Positions 44,221 to 54,034 of a DNA stretch of 64,000 nucleotides are shown piece after piece. Positions within the stretch are counted from its first letter, which is position 1. Each line of letters opens with the position of its first letter. The notes beneath the pieces were generated by a model. The model ran no database searches and had not been told where the DNA came from. It saw only the letters and a program-made list of their open reading frames with translations. The translations under genes were made by a program, and so were the position numbers. The stretch covers positions 1-64,000 of the forward strand of contig NZ_JAHZPA010000002.1 of NCBI RefSeq assembly GCF_019929225.1, written 5' to 3'. This DNA is from Streptococcus sanguinis. GTDB lineage: Bacteria; Bacillota; Bacilli; Lactobacillales; Streptococcaceae.

Positions 44221-44895
44221 ATGTTTGCGATTGATAAATACGCCTATCAAAATCGGCTGAAAAATCTGCCGGTTGCTTATAAATTTGTCATCTATCTGCT
44301 CTTGTTAGCTGTCAGCTTTTCTGGTGTCAGGAGTCTGCAGCTCGGGCTCATTATCTTGGTGGCGCCTCTGACCTGCTATCTAGCTCGGCTTCCGTGGCTG
44401 CGCTATCTGAAGTGGTATCTGCATGCCAGTATCTTTATCCTGATCAGTCTCTTGACCTTTGTCTTGACCTATCAGAATAGTCAGGAGCAGCTCTTGCTGG
44501 CCTTGCCTGTAGGTCAGGGCTATCTGGGCATCAGTCAATCCTCTGTCCAGCAGACCATTTTTATCCTCTTGCGCATCTATTCGTCCTTGGTTTCGACTTA
44601 TTTCTTTGTCCTGACGGTGCCTTTTGCTCAGATGCTGCGGCTTTTTAAAGCCATGCACGTCCCGCGGGTACTGTTAGACCTGATTGTCCTCATGTATCGC
44701 TTTATTTTCCTGGTCTTCTATGAGTTTGTGACCATTCGGGATACCTTGGACTTGAAATTCTCCTTTTACAATAAAAGGAAGCAACACCAGGCCTGGGGCA
44801 GATTAGCCAATACTCTTTTTGTTAAATTGCTGGATGATAATCAGCATTTAAATGAGGTGCTGACGCTAAGATTTGATGCGGAGCACAGTGAATAA
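44221..44895 (+). CDS. cbiQ: Cobalt ECF transporter T component CbiQ
   Basis: 224 aa from ATG 44221, 7 nt after AAAGGAGG; the frame is open to 44170 but without a site. Membrane coupling protein between CbiM and the CbiO dimer, with about five hydrophobic segments. The coupling-helix motif region reads VPRVLLDLIVLMYRFIFLV, followed by the second one near RDTLDLKF. A separate promoter for cbiO lies after it. Confidence 0.94.
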   Translation: MFAIDKYAYQNRLKNLPVAYKFVIYLLLLAVSFSGVRSLQLGLIILVAPLTCYLARLPWLRYLKWYLHASIFILISLLTFVLTYQNSQEQLLLALPVGQGYLGISQSSVQQTIFILLRIYSSLVSTYFFVLTVPFAQMLRLFKAMHVPRVLLDLIVLMYRFIFLVFYEFVTIRDTLDLKFSFYNKRKQHQAWGRLANTLFVKLLDDNQHLNEVLTLRFDAEHSE

Positions 44896-44905
44896 TGAAA
44901 GCGCA

Positions 44906-44935
44906 TTTACATTAAGACTGCTTTTATACTATAAT
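44906..44935 (+). promoter_or_regulatory. Internal promoter before cbiO
   Basis: -35 TTTACA (44906-44911), 18-bp spacer, perfect -10 TATAAT (44930-44935), in the 62-bp cbiQ-cbiO gap. It would allow cbiO, cbiP, the adenosyltransferase and the hem genes to be transcribed independently of the leader attenuator. Confidence 0.6.
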
Positions 44936-44957
44936 GGAAAGTAGATAGGAAACTCAG

Positions 44958-45773
44958 ATGTTACAAGTAAAGAATATTTCCTTTGCCTATGATGAAAATC
45001 CAACGCTGCACGATATTTCTATGGAATTCGAAGAAGGCCGGATTACCGGTATTCTGGGAGTTAATGGCTCAGGTAAGTCTACCATCATGAAAATCATCAC
45101 CCGACTGCTCCAACCGCAGAAGGGCAGCATTTTATATGATGGTCAGCCTGTGGGCGGCTCTAAGAAGGCTTTGTTCCAGTATCGGCAGCATGTCAATATG
45201 GTCTTTCAGAATCCAGAGCAGCAGCTCTTTTATACCATTGTGAAGGACGATATTGGCATGGCCTTGGAAAACTTAGGCTATGAAGAAGACGAGATAGCAA
45301 GCAGAGTAGCGACGGCTTTAGAGATGATGGACATTTCCCATCTGCAGGACAGACCCTTGCAGTATCTGAGCTACGGTCAGAAAAAGCGGGTAGCTATTGC
45401 CGGCATGCTGGCCCTCCAGCCCAAGTATCTGTTACTTGATGAGCCTACGGCAGGATTGGATCCAAAAGGGCGGGACCAGATGGCAGCGACCATGAAAAAG
45501 CTGGTTCAGGCTGGGACAAACATCATCGTATCCAGCCATGACATGGATCTGATGTATGACTGCTGTGACTATGCCTATCTGCTGCAGAAGGGGCATTTGA
45601 TCGCAGAGGGCAGCAAGTTTGATTTCTTCCAGCAGGGAAATCTGCTAGTAGAGGCAGGCTTGGCTGTGCCTTGGATTGTCAAGCTTCATCAGACTATCCA
45701 GACGCCACTGGCAGAAAATGAAGCTGCTTTCTTTGAGCAGCTAGGAGGACATGTAAAATGGTCAAATCATTGA
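44958..45773 (+). CDS. cbiO: Cobalt ECF transporter ATPase CbiO
   Basis: 271 aa. Energises cobalt uptake. Walker A GVNGSGKST (about 35-43), Q-loop FQNPEQQLF, signature LSYGQKKRVAIAGMLA, Walker B YLLLDEPTAGLD and SSHDMDLM are all present, the ECF-ATPase pattern. It overlaps cbiP by 16 nt. Confidence 0.96.
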   Translation: MLQVKNISFAYDENPTLHDISMEFEEGRITGILGVNGSGKSTIMKIITRLLQPQKGSILYDGQPVGGSKKALFQYRQHVNMVFQNPEQQLFYTIVKDDIGMALENLGYEEDEIASRVATALEMMDISHLQDRPLQYLSYGQKKRVAIAGMLALQPKYLLLDEPTAGLDPKGRDQMAATMKKLVQAGTNIIVSSHDMDLMYDCCDYAYLLQKGHLIAEGSKFDFFQQGNLLVEAGLAVPWIVKLHQTIQTPLAENEAAFFEQLGGHVKWSNH

Positions 45774-47257
45774 TGGTACAGGGAACTGCCTCAGATGCTG
45801 GGAAGAGCATTATTGCGGCAGGGCTCTGCCGGATTTTCAAGCAGGATGGCCTAGAAGTGGTGCCTTTTAAGTCGCAGAATATGGCGCTTAATTCCTTTAT
45901 CACCAAAAAAGGAGATGAAATGGGCCGGGCTCAGGTCGTTCAGGCTGAGGCAGCTGGCAAAGAGCCGGATGTCCGCATGAATCCAGTCCTGCTCAAGCCC
46001 ACCTCTGACCGCAAGTCCCAGGTTGTTTTTCTAGGCCGGGTACTGCGGGATATGGATGCTGTCGAATACCATGAATACAAGCAGCAGCTCCTGCCTAAGA
46101 TTAAGGAAGTCTATGATGAGCTAGGTGCTGAGAATGATATCATCGTCATTGAGGGCGCTGGCAGTCCAGCTGAAATCAATCTCAATGACCGAGACATTGT
46201 CAATATGGGCATGGCCAAGCTGGTTGATGCGCCAGTGATTTTAGTGGCGGATATTGATAAGGGAGGCGTCTTCGCCTCTATCTACGGAACGATTGAGCTC
46301 ATGCCGCCTGAGGATCGCAAGCGGATCAAGGGGGTTATTATCAATAAATTCCGTGGCGATGTGGCCCTGCTGCAGTCCGGTATTGATATGATTGAGGAGC
46401 TGACCCAGGTGCCGGTTATCGGAGTCGTGCCTTATGCTCAGCTGGATATTGACAGCGAAGACAGTGTCGCACTGGTACAGAAAAGTCGGCGCTTTGATAG
46501 CAGAAAGAGTCTGGATATCGCAGTTGTCAGCCTCAAGCGCCTGTCCAACTTTACGGATTTTCACAGTCTGGAAATCCAGCCGGATGTTTCTGTCCGCTAT
46601 GTCCAGCCTGGTGATGCGATCGGTCGGCCGGATCTCTTGATTCTGCCGGGCAGCAAAAATACCATCGAAGACATGAACTACCTGCGCGAGTCTGGTCTTG
46701 AAGCCGAGATTCTCGAGTGTCTGGAGCAGGGCGTGCGAATCTTTGGTATCTGTGGCGGCTATCAGCTGCTGGGACAGAAGATTAGCGATCCGCTGCACCT
46801 TGAGTCCGATTTAGAAGAGACTAGGGGTCTGGGAATTTTAGAGACAGAGACGGTGCTTCAGCCGGTCAAGCGGACGACTCAGGTCAGAGCCCTGCATGAG
46901 GGACAAGAACTAGAGGGCTACGAGATTCACATGGGGGAAACCCAGCTGGCGGATCGTCTGGAGCCATTTTCCATCATCAAGGAGCAAAATGGTGAGGCAA
47001 CCGAGCGTCCAGATGGAGCTGTGGCTTATGGCGGGCAGGTGCAAGGAACTTACCTTCATGGGGTCTTTGACAATCTAGAATGGACTCGTCAGTATCTGAA
47101 TGAACTTCGTCTGGCTAAGGGCTTAGAGCCGCTAGAGGACCAGCTTGTCAGTATCAAAGACTTTAAAGACAGAGAGTATGATAAGTTGGCAGACGTCCTA
47201 CGCCAGTCTTTGGATATGGAGCAGATTTATCAAATCATCAACAGAGAAGAAAAATGA
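45758..47257 (+). CDS. cbiP: Adenosylcobyric acid synthase
   Basis: 499 aa. Amidates the b, d, e and g side chains of adenosylcobyrinic acid a,c-diamide. N-terminal MVQGTASDAGKSIIAAG P-loop; C-terminal glutaminase domain with nucleophile Cys332 in FGICGGYQLLG and His in YLHGVFDN. Also called CobQ. Starts within cbiO (GGAGG about 10 nt before the ATG) and overlaps the next gene by 4 nt. Confidence 0.97.
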   Translation: MVKSLMVQGTASDAGKSIIAAGLCRIFKQDGLEVVPFKSQNMALNSFITKKGDEMGRAQVVQAEAAGKEPDVRMNPVLLKPTSDRKSQVVFLGRVLRDMDAVEYHEYKQQLLPKIKEVYDELGAENDIIVIEGAGSPAEINLNDRDIVNMGMAKLVDAPVILVADIDKGGVFASIYGTIELMPPEDRKRIKGVIINKFRGDVALLQSGIDMIEELTQVPVIGVVPYAQLDIDSEDSVALVQKSRRFDSRKSLDIAVVSLKRLSNFTDFHSLEIQPDVSVRYVQPGDAIGRPDLLILPGSKNTIEDMNYLRESGLEAEILECLEQGVRIFGICGGYQLLGQKISDPLHLESDLEETRGLGILETETVLQPVKRTTQVRALHEGQELEGYEIHMGETQLADRLEPFSIIKEQNGEATERPDGAVAYGGQVQGTYLHGVFDNLEWTRQYLNELRLAKGLEPLEDQLVSIKDFKDREYDKLADVLRQSLDMEQIYQIINREEK

Positions 47258-47829
47258 GAATTTATACGAAATACGGAGACAAGGGCTTTACACGGCTCTA
47301 CGGTGGGGACCGAGTATCCAAGACCCATATTCGGGTCGAAGCTTATGGAACGATGGATGAGTTATGCTCTCATCTAGGCTATGTCGTATCTGAGATGCGC
47401 GACTATCCTGTCTTGGATGACCTGCGTCTGGAATGCGAGGAAATCCAGCAGCATCTCTTTGACTGCGGCAGCGACTTGGCTACGCCGCGGGAGTTACGCC
47501 CCTACAAGCAAGAGCCAGCCAATGTCAGCTGGCTGGAGGAGCGGATGGACGAGTATATGCATATTCCTCCGAAAATCGACCGCTTTATCATTCCGGGCGG
47601 CCATCGGATTGCGAGTCTCCTGCATGTGGCCCGCACCATGACTAGACGCCTAGAGCGCCGTATGGTAGCTGTTATAGAGGCAGAAGAAGCGGTCAATGAG
47701 ATAGGCTTGATCTATATCAACCGTCTGTCGGATTACTTTTTTGTGCTGGCTCGATTGGTCAATGACCGTCTAGAGGAGCCAGATACAATCTACAAACGCA
47801 GCGCGAAAATCTTTCGGGAAAAGAAATAG
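47254..47829 (+). CDS. PduO-type cob(I)alamin adenosyltransferase
   Basis: 191 aa. Transfers the adenosyl group of ATP to Co(I) corrinoids. Motifs: YTKYGDKGFTRLYGGDRVSK (ATP binding) at the N-terminus, VEAYGTMDELCSHLG, and the central RTMTRRLERR helix. It fulfils the corrin adenosylation needed by CbiP and CbiB. Belongs to the PduO family, not the BtuR/CobA(O) family. ATG overlaps the cbiP stop. Confidence 0.94.
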   Translation: MRIYTKYGDKGFTRLYGGDRVSKTHIRVEAYGTMDELCSHLGYVVSEMRDYPVLDDLRLECEEIQQHLFDCGSDLATPRELRPYKQEPANVSWLEERMDEYMHIPPKIDRFIIPGGHRIASLLHVARTMTRRLERRMVAVIEAEEAVNEIGLIYINRLSDYFFVLARLVNDRLEEPDTIYKRSAKIFREKK

Positions 47830-47840
47830 GAGAAGCTAGC

Positions 47841-48272
47841 ATGTATCCAGTCATGATTAATATCAGAGAGAAGAAAGTCGTGGTAGTGGGAGGCGGCAAG
47901 GTCGCAGCGCGGAAGATTAAGACCCTGCTGGCTGAGCAGGCTGCTGTGACAGTGGTCAGTCCGACTCTGCATGCTGACATTCCGCAGGCGGAGATTCAGT
48001 GGCTAGCTAGACCCTACCAGACAGGTGATTTGGAAGGCGCGAAACTGGTCTTTGCCTGTACAGATCAGGCGGAGGTCAACCGCCAGATTATGGAGGATGC
48101 GGCACCCAGTCAGCTGGTAAACAATACGGGCGACAAGACCTTTTCTGACTTCTACAATGTAGCCATTGCGAGAAAGAAGGACGTGTCTGTCATGATCTCG
48201 ACCAACGGCCTCTCGCCTAGCCGTTCCAAGGAGATTCGCAAAAAGATAGAAGCAATTTTAGACCAACTTTAA
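47841..48272 (+). CDS. Precorrin-2 dehydrogenase (short siroheme-synthase N-domain protein)
   Basis: 143 aa. NAD-dependent oxidation of precorrin-2 to sirohydrochlorin, the substrate of CbiK. The Rossmann loop VVVVGGGKVAARKI (14-27), ACTDQAEVNRQI and ISTNGLSPSRSKEIR match the N-terminal domain of CysG/Met8/SirC. The protein stops right after this domain, so the helical C-terminal dimerisation part found in Met8p or SirC is missing. It sits directly before hemA, a common arrangement in Firmicutes. Confidence 0.92.
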   Translation: MYPVMINIREKKVVVVGGGKVAARKIKTLLAEQAAVTVVSPTLHADIPQAEIQWLARPYQTGDLEGAKLVFACTDQAEVNRQIMEDAAPSQLVNNTGDKTFSDFYNVAIARKKDVSVMISTNGLSPSRSKEIRKKIEAILDQL

Positions 48273-48287
48273 AAGAAGGAAAGAAGC

Positions 48288-49541
48288 ATGCACCTATTAT
48301 ATGTGGGCTTGACCCATCGGGAAACGCCGCTGCCAATTTTGGAAAAAGCGCATTTTTCAGATCAGGAGGGGCTGAAAGCTCTGAAGCTCCTGAAAAGAGA
48401 AAAAAGTATCTTGGAAAATATCATCCTGTCCACCTGCAATCGGACCGAGCTCTATCTGGTGGTGGACCAGCTGCATACTGGCCGCTACTATTCCAAGCAT
48501 TTTTTGGCGGACTGGTTTCAAATTCCTGTCAAGGAGCTGGAAGAGTATTTAGTCTTTCGTGAGGGGGATGAGGCCTTGCGGCATCTGCTGCGGGTCTCCA
48601 TCGGCCTAGAATCCAAAATTGTCGGTGAAAGTCAGGTCTTGGGCCAGCTCAAGCAGGCTTTCTTGACAGCGCAAGATGCTGGTACGACTGGAATTGTCCT
48701 CAATCAGGCTTTCAAGCAGGCGCTGACCTTTGCTAAGCGCATGCATGATACTTATCGGATCAATGACCGGCCTATTTCTATCGGCCTGACGGCCATCCAA
48801 GAATTGGACCGACTGGGGCTGGATTACAGCACTAAAAAGGTAGCTGTTATCGGTCTGGGAGAGATTGGTCAGTTGGTGACTAAGTATGCTCTGCAGCGGC
48901 CATTCGAATCAGTCATGCTGCTCAATCGGACAGTCAGCAAGGCCCAGCCTTTTCTGACAGAGGACAGGGTATCTGCCCATGGCTGGGATGAGTTGGAGGC
49001 AGTGCTGGCGGATGCGGATGTGGTCTTTTCAGCGGTTAAAACGGAAGAATACATTATCTTTCCTTCCATGCTTAAGGCGGATGCAATCGTGTTTGACCTC
49101 TGTCTGCCTCGTTCCTGCCATCCGAGCTCGTCTCTGAAGCTCTATAATATCGAAAATCTGACCAATCAACTGGAGCAATATAAGGCAGAACGGCAGGAGA
49201 TTGCCGGTCGGATTGCTTTGGAGATTGATGAGGAGCTGGTCAAGTTTGCTGACTGGCGTCAGCAGCTGGGCATTATTCCTCTGATTCAGGAAATCAGGGA
49301 TAAGGCTTTGGAAGCTCAAGCTTCGGCTATGGAAAGTCTTAATCGCAAGATTCCAGATTTGACCGAGCGGGAGCAGAAGCAGATTTCCAAGCACATGAAG
49401 AGTATTATCAACCAAGTCTTGAAGGAACCAATCTTGCAGCTCAAAGAGCTGTCAGTCGGAGAGCATTCAGACTATGACATTGCCTTGATTGCCAAGATAT
49501 TTGGCTTGCATAGAGAAAGGGGAAAAGATGAAGGTCATTAA
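48288..49541 (+). CDS. hemA: Glutamyl-tRNA reductase
   Basis: 417 aa. Reduces glutamyl-tRNA(Glu) to glutamate-1-semialdehyde, the first tetrapyrrole-specific step. Catalytic Cys50 in STCNRTELY, GESQVLGQLKQAF, the NADPH-binding VAVIGLGEIGQLV, and the C-terminal dimerisation helix are present. It overlaps hemC by 14 nt. Its location within a B12 operon suggests the pathway here feeds corrin rather than heme. Confidence 0.96.
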   Translation: MHLLYVGLTHRETPLPILEKAHFSDQEGLKALKLLKREKSILENIILSTCNRTELYLVVDQLHTGRYYSKHFLADWFQIPVKELEEYLVFREGDEALRHLLRVSIGLESKIVGESQVLGQLKQAFLTAQDAGTTGIVLNQAFKQALTFAKRMHDTYRINDRPISIGLTAIQELDRLGLDYSTKKVAVIGLGEIGQLVTKYALQRPFESVMLLNRTVSKAQPFLTEDRVSAHGWDELEAVLADADVVFSAVKTEEYIIFPSMLKADAIVFDLCLPRSCHPSSSLKLYNIENLTNQLEQYKAERQEIAGRIALEIDEELVKFADWRQQLGIIPLIQEIRDKALEAQASAMESLNRKIPDLTEREQKQISKHMKSIINQVLKEPILQLKELSVGEHSDYDIALIAKIFGLHRERGKDEGH

Positions 49542-50448
49542 GGTAGGAACCCGCAAGAGTAAGCTGGCCATGACCCAGACCCAACAGTTAGTGGACCAGC
49601 TCAAGAAGCTCCATCCAGAGCGGGACTTTGTCCTCGTTCCCTATACGACAAAAGGAGATCGTCTAACACATGTCAGCCTTCAGGAAATTGGTGGCAAGGG
49701 AGTCTTTGTCAAGGAAATCGAGCGAGCTCTCTTAGCTGGTGAGATTGATATGGCGGTCCACAGTCTCAAGGACATGCCGGCTAAGCTAGCTGAGGGCTGT
49801 GCACTCGGTGCGATTAGTCAGCGAGAAGATGTTCGAGATTGCTTGATTTTCCTTCAAGCTGGCCAGACGCTGGCTAATCTTCCTGAGGGCGCTCTTATAG
49901 GAACCAGCAGCATTCGCCGACAGGTTCAGCTGCAGGCTCAGAGACCGGATTTGGCTTTTAAACCACTTCGAGGCAACATTGATACACGCATCAAGAAGCT
50001 GGAAGAAGGCGAGTACGACGCGATTGTCTTGGCTATGGCCGGACTTAAACGCTTGGGCTGGCTGGACCAAAGCCGTCTTCACATTCAGCCGTTAGAGACC
50101 AGTCTTTGTCTGCCAGCTATTTCTCAGGGCGCTTTGGCAGTGGAATGCCGGGAAGAGGATGAGGAACTGCGGAGTCTCTTGGCGGCTGTTCAGGATGAGA
50201 AGACAGCTGCTGAAGTGGCAGTTGAACGGGCAGTTTTGGCTCAGATGAATGCAGACTGCACCTTCCCTATCGCTGCTTTGGCCCAGAAAAAAGGTCAGGA
50301 CTATCAGCTAGAGGCCATGCTGGCCAAGGAGGACGGCCAATGTGTCTTTGTCAGCCTTCAAGGTCAGGATGGTCAGGAATTGGCAGAGCAGGCTGTACGC
50401 CAGTTAGCCGATAAGGGAGCAGTAGGAATGCCATGGTTAAAAAAATAA
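49528..50448 (+). CDS. hemC: Hydroxymethylbilane synthase
   Basis: 306 aa from ATG 49528 after AAAGGGGAAAAG; the frame is open 39 nt upstream inside hemA but without a site. Polymerises four porphobilinogens. VGTRKSKLAMTQTQ, HSLKDMPA, GTSSIRRQVQL and RGNIDTRIKKL are typical. The dipyrromethane-carrying Cys is Cys244 in NADCTFPIAA (many homologues have GGC here). Overlaps hemD by 16 nt. Confidence 0.96.
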   Translation: MKVIKVGTRKSKLAMTQTQQLVDQLKKLHPERDFVLVPYTTKGDRLTHVSLQEIGGKGVFVKEIERALLAGEIDMAVHSLKDMPAKLAEGCALGAISQREDVRDCLIFLQAGQTLANLPEGALIGTSSIRRQVQLQAQRPDLAFKPLRGNIDTRIKKLEEGEYDAIVLAMAGLKRLGWLDQSRLHIQPLETSLCLPAISQGALAVECREEDEELRSLLAAVQDEKTAAEVAVERAVLAQMNADCTFPIAALAQKKGQDYQLEAMLAKEDGQCVFVSLQGQDGQELAEQAVRQLADKGAVGMPWLKK

Positions 50449-51158
50449 TCTTTACCAGAGAGCAGGCGCCAGACTCTGCCTGGCTAGAAAAGATCAGACA
50501 GGCTGGGTTTGAGACGCACCATGTCCCTCTCATTCGCTGCCAGTCTCTGCCCTTGCCAGAAGCTGTCCAAGCAGTTCTGCCAGAAGCCGACTGGGCCTTT
50601 TTTACCAGTGCTATCGCAGTGGAGGCTTTCAGTCCTTATCTGAAAGCTGACTGCCAGATTGCGACCATCGGGCCGCAGACCAGTCAGGCGCTGGATAAGC
50701 TAGGCCGAGACTGTGCTTTTCAGGCCAGCAGCCACTATGGTCTTGACTTTATTCAGGAGTGGTTGGATTTGGCTCTGCCAACGCAGAAGATTTTGCTGCC
50801 CCAAAGCAGCTTGTCCAATCCCAGTCTGGCTGAGAAATTAAAAGAAGCAGGCCATGAGGTCTGGGCTTGGCCTATGTACGAAACGACCTCAAATCCTGCT
50901 GGTCAGGACCAGCTCGAGACCTATCTGTCCCAAGAGGATGTGATTTGGACCTTTGCCAGTCCGTCGGCTTGGCAGAGTTTTTGTGCTATTAAGCCCCATC
51001 TAGCATCTAGCCATCAGATTGCAGTGATTGGTCAGACAACGGCTCAGGTGGTTAAGGAGTCTGGCTATGGGGTAGACTACCAGCCCCAGAGTCCTTCTGT
51101 TGAGGAAATGGTCAAGGAAATAATCAAGAAAGAAGAGAAGAAGCATGGAATTTTATAG
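50433..51158 (+). CDS. hemD: Uroporphyrinogen-III synthase, stand-alone
   Basis: 241 aa. Closes hydroxymethylbilane to uroporphyrinogen III. Two-lobed HemD pattern: [22 protein letters not shown] at the N-terminus (split here only by family variation), [10 protein letters not shown], and the second lobe with [11 protein letters not shown] and [14 protein letters not shown]. Position between hemC and hemB supports it strongly. A second HemD domain is fused to CobA at 40068-41507. Confidence 0.92.
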   Translation: MVKKIIFTREQAPDSAWLEKIRQAGFETHHVPLIRCQSLPLPEAVQAVLPEADWAFFTSAIAVEAFSPYLKADCQIATIGPQTSQALDKLGRDCAFQASSHYGLDFIQEWLDLALPTQKILLPQSSLSNPSLAEKLKEAGHEVWAWPMYETTSNPAGQDQLETYLSQEDVIWTFASPSAWQSFCAIKPHLASSHQIAVIGQTTAQVVKESGYGVDYQPQSPSVEEMVKEIIKKEEKKHGIL

Positions 51159-52116
51159 ACATCGCAGACTGAGGAGAAGCAGCGGTCTACGGCAGCTGGT
51201 TCGAGAAACCAAGCTGTCTGTGGATGATTTTATCCAACCCTTGTTTGTCAAGGAAGGGTTGACTGAAAAGCAAGAAGTAGCCTCCATGCCGGGAGTTTAT
51301 CAGTTCTCCCTCGAGGATTTGCTGCCAGAAGTTCAGGAATGTGTGGACTTTGGCATTCGGGCTTTTATCGTCTTTGGCATTCCGTCAGAAAAGGACGAAA
51401 GAGGCAGTCAGGCTTCAGCTGAAAATGGCATTGTGCAGGAAGCTATCCGTCTAATCAAGAAGCATTTCCCTGAGACGGTCGTCATTGCAGACACCTGTCT
51501 CTGTGAGTTTACCAGTCACGGCCATTGCGGTATTTTGCGAGGGGAGGAAGTGGACAATGATCTGTCTCTGACTAGACTGACAGAAGTTGCTGTCAGCCAA
51601 GCCAGGGCTGGAGCAGATGTCATTGCTCCTTCCAATGCCATGGACGGTTTTGTGGCGGCTATCCGTCAGGGGCTTGATGCGGCGGGCTTTGAAGACATTC
51701 CCATCATGTCCTATGCGATTAAGTTTGCCTCTAGCTTTTATGGGCCTTTCCGAGATGCAGGTGAGAGTGCTCCGGCCTTTGGCGACCGCAAGACCTATCA
51801 GATGGATCCGGCCAATCGCTTGGAGGCTTTGAGAGAAGCCAAGAGCGATGAGGAGCAAGGAGCAGACTTTCTCATGGTTAAGCCGGCTCTGGCCTTTCTG
51901 GATATCCTCAGAGAGCTACGACAGGAGACTAAACTGCCTCTGGTGACCTATAATGTCAGTGGAGAATACGCTATGGTCAAGGCAGCAGCCCAGCAGGGCT
52001 GGATCAATGAAAAAGCCATTGTCATGGAAACTTTGACCAGTATGAAGCGGGCTGGTGCAGACTTGATTATCACTTATTTTGCCAAGGATGCGGCTGGCTA
52101 TCTGAGAGAAGGATAG
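51145..52116 (+). CDS. hemB: Porphobilinogen synthase (delta-aminolevulinate dehydratase)
   Basis: 323 aa. Condenses two aminolevulinates. The Schiff-base lysines are Lys193 in YAIKFAS and Lys246 in MVKPAL. The metal region [14 protein letters not shown] holds Cys ligands, indicating a zinc-type enzyme. The N-terminus [16 protein letters not shown] is typical. Overlaps hemD by 14 nt. Confidence 0.97.
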   Translation: MEFYRHRRLRRSSGLRQLVRETKLSVDDFIQPLFVKEGLTEKQEVASMPGVYQFSLEDLLPEVQECVDFGIRAFIVFGIPSEKDERGSQASAENGIVQEAIRLIKKHFPETVVIADTCLCEFTSHGHCGILRGEEVDNDLSLTRLTEVAVSQARAGADVIAPSNAMDGFVAAIRQGLDAAGFEDIPIMSYAIKFASSFYGPFRDAGESAPAFGDRKTYQMDPANRLEALREAKSDEEQGADFLMVKPALAFLDILRELRQETKLPLVTYNVSGEYAMVKAAAQQGWINEKAIVMETLTSMKRAGADLIITYFAKDAAGYLREG

Positions 52117-52158
52117 AGACTGCGGAAAACAGCAGTTTTCTAGATAAGGAGGACGAAC

Positions 52159-53457
52159 TTGAAGAGAGAACATTCCAACCAATATTTCGCAGAGGCTCAA
52201 AAGCTCTTTCCAGGCGGGGTTAATAGTCCTGTCCGGGCTTTTAAGGCTGTGGGCGGCCACCCGCTTTTTATCGAAAAAGCCAGCGGAGCCTATCTGCATG
52301 ATGTCGATGGCAACCGCTATATTGACTACGTCCTGTCTTGGGGGCCTATGATTTTGGGGCATGCTCCTAAGGATGTGTTACCGGCAGTTGAGGAAGCTAT
52401 TTGGGAGGGGACCAGTTTTGGTGCTCCGAGTCCCAGAGAGATTGCTCTCGGCCAGCTGGTGCAGGAGCGCCTGCCTTTCATGGAAAGAATGCGGATGGTC
52501 AATTCGGGAACGGAAGCGACCATGAGCGCCATTCGGGTAGCGCGTGGAGTGACCAAGCGCTCTAAAATTGTCAAATTTATCGGCTGCTATCACGGCCACA
52601 GCGATTCCTTTTTGGTTCAGGCTGGTTCAGGCTTGGCTAGCTTTGGGATTGCTGATTCTGCCGGAGTCATTGCTCAGGTAGCCGGGGAAACTCTGGCTTT
52701 GCCTTACAATGATACAGATGCTCTCAAGGCTTGCTTTGAAAAGCATGGAGACGACATTGCCTGTGTCATTTTAGAAGCAGTTGCTGGCAATATGGGCTTG
52801 ATTCCTGCGGATGCGGACTTTATCAGTACTATTCGCTCCCTTACTCAGGAATACGGCTCTCTCTTCATCGTGGACGAGGTCATGAGTGGTTTCCGAGCTC
52901 ATTATCAAGGGGCTGTCGGCCTCTATCAGACAGAGCCAGACCTTGTCTGCTTGGGCAAGGTTATCGGTGGCGGCTTCCCAGTCGCAGCCTTTGGCGGTAA
53001 GGCCCTCTATATGGATCAGGTAGCGCCTCTAGGCAGCATCTATCAGGCTGGTACTTTGTCGGGTAATCCAGTTGCCATGACGGCCGGTTACGAAACGCTG
53101 AAACAGCTGACACCGGAGCTCTTTGCTGAGATTGAAGAGAAAACAAACTACCTCTGTGATGGCCTGCGAAATCTTGCAGACAAGTACAGCATTGATCTGC
53201 AAGTCGTATCAAAAGGGACCATGTTTGGTTTCTTCTTCAGCCAGAAGCCGGTCCGCAATTTTGAGGATTCTAAGGCGGCTGACCATGCTCAGTTTGCGAG
53301 ACTGCACGGTCTCTTGCTGGAAGAGGGCATTTATCTGGCGCCATCTCAGTATGAAACCAACTTTATGTCTAGTGCCCATACTAGAGCGGATCTAGACCAG
53401 ACCTTGGCGGCCTTTGAGCAGGCATTTCAAGTAATGAAAGAAGAAGCAAATGGCTAA
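52159..53457 (+). CDS. hemL: Glutamate-1-semialdehyde 2,1-aminomutase
   Basis: 432 aa from a TTG start at 52159, preceded by AAGGAGG at normal distance; no in-frame ATG fits upstream. Converts glutamate-1-semialdehyde to 5-aminolevulinate. PLP-lysine is Lys267 in [37 protein letters not shown] and GCYHGHSD are present. It overlaps cobU by 8 nt, showing that the hem block is embedded in the cob operon. Confidence 0.97.
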   Translation: MKREHSNQYFAEAQKLFPGGVNSPVRAFKAVGGHPLFIEKASGAYLHDVDGNRYIDYVLSWGPMILGHAPKDVLPAVEEAIWEGTSFGAPSPREIALGQLVQERLPFMERMRMVNSGTEATMSAIRVARGVTKRSKIVKFIGCYHGHSDSFLVQAGSGLASFGIADSAGVIAQVAGETLALPYNDTDALKACFEKHGDDIACVILEAVAGNMGLIPADADFISTIRSLTQEYGSLFIVDEVMSGFRAHYQGAVGLYQTEPDLVCLGKVIGGGFPVAAFGGKALYMDQVAPLGSIYQAGTLSGNPVAMTAGYETLKQLTPELFAEIEEKTNYLCDGLRNLADKYSIDLQVVSKGTMFGFFFSQKPVRNFEDSKAADHAQFARLHGLLLEEGIYLAPSQYETNFMSSAHTRADLDQTLAAFEQAFQVMKEEANG

Positions 53458-54034
53458 GATTGTGTTAGTGACAGGCGGTGCCAGAAGCGGTAAGTCGGCA
53501 TTTGCGGAGGAGCAGTTGGCGGACCGAGAGCGAGTTTGCTATATTGCGACCGGCCTGCCCCGAGGAGAAGATCCAGAATGGCAGGAGCGGATTCGGCTGC
53601 ACCAAGAACGGCGGCCGGCTTCCTGGACGACTCAGGAGCAGTATGCTGGGCTGGCCGACTGGCTGCGAGAGCAGTCGCATCCAGTTTATCTGCTAGATTG
53701 TGCCACTCTTCTGACCAGCAATCGCCTCTTTGATTTGATTGCCCAGCATTTTCCAGACAAGCTGGAGCTGACAGAAGAGCGCTTTCTCAGCCGTCAGGAG
53801 CAGTCTTTCCTGCTACAGCTCTTGGAAGAAGAATGGCAAGAGCTCCTATCTACAATCCGTCAGACAAATGCTGAGTGCTGGATTGTAACGGACGAGGTTG
53901 GCCTGGGCATTGTCCCAGAGACCAGACTAGGACGTTTCTTCCGTGATGTGCAGGGCAAGATCAACCAACTGATTGCAAAGGAGGCGAGTGAGGCTTATCT
54001 GGTTATCTGTGGCCTCGCTCAGCAGTTGAAATGA
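53450..54034 (+). CDS. cobU: Adenosylcobinamide kinase / guanylyltransferase
   Basis: 194 aa. Phosphorylates and GMP-activates adenosylcobinamide for nucleotide-loop assembly. P-loop [15 protein letters not shown] (7-21), [15 protein letters not shown] and HQERRPASW with the guanylylated-His region, and [12 protein letters not shown] are hallmark motifs. Overlaps hemL and cobS (ATGATAA arrangement). Confidence 0.96.
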   Translation: MAKIVLVTGGARSGKSAFAEEQLADRERVCYIATGLPRGEDPEWQERIRLHQERRPASWTTQEQYAGLADWLREQSHPVYLLDCATLLTSNRLFDLIAQHFPDKLELTEERFLSRQEQSFLLQLLEEEWQELLSTIRQTNAECWIVTDEVGLGIVPETRLGRFFRDVQGKINQLIAKEASEAYLVICGLAQQLK

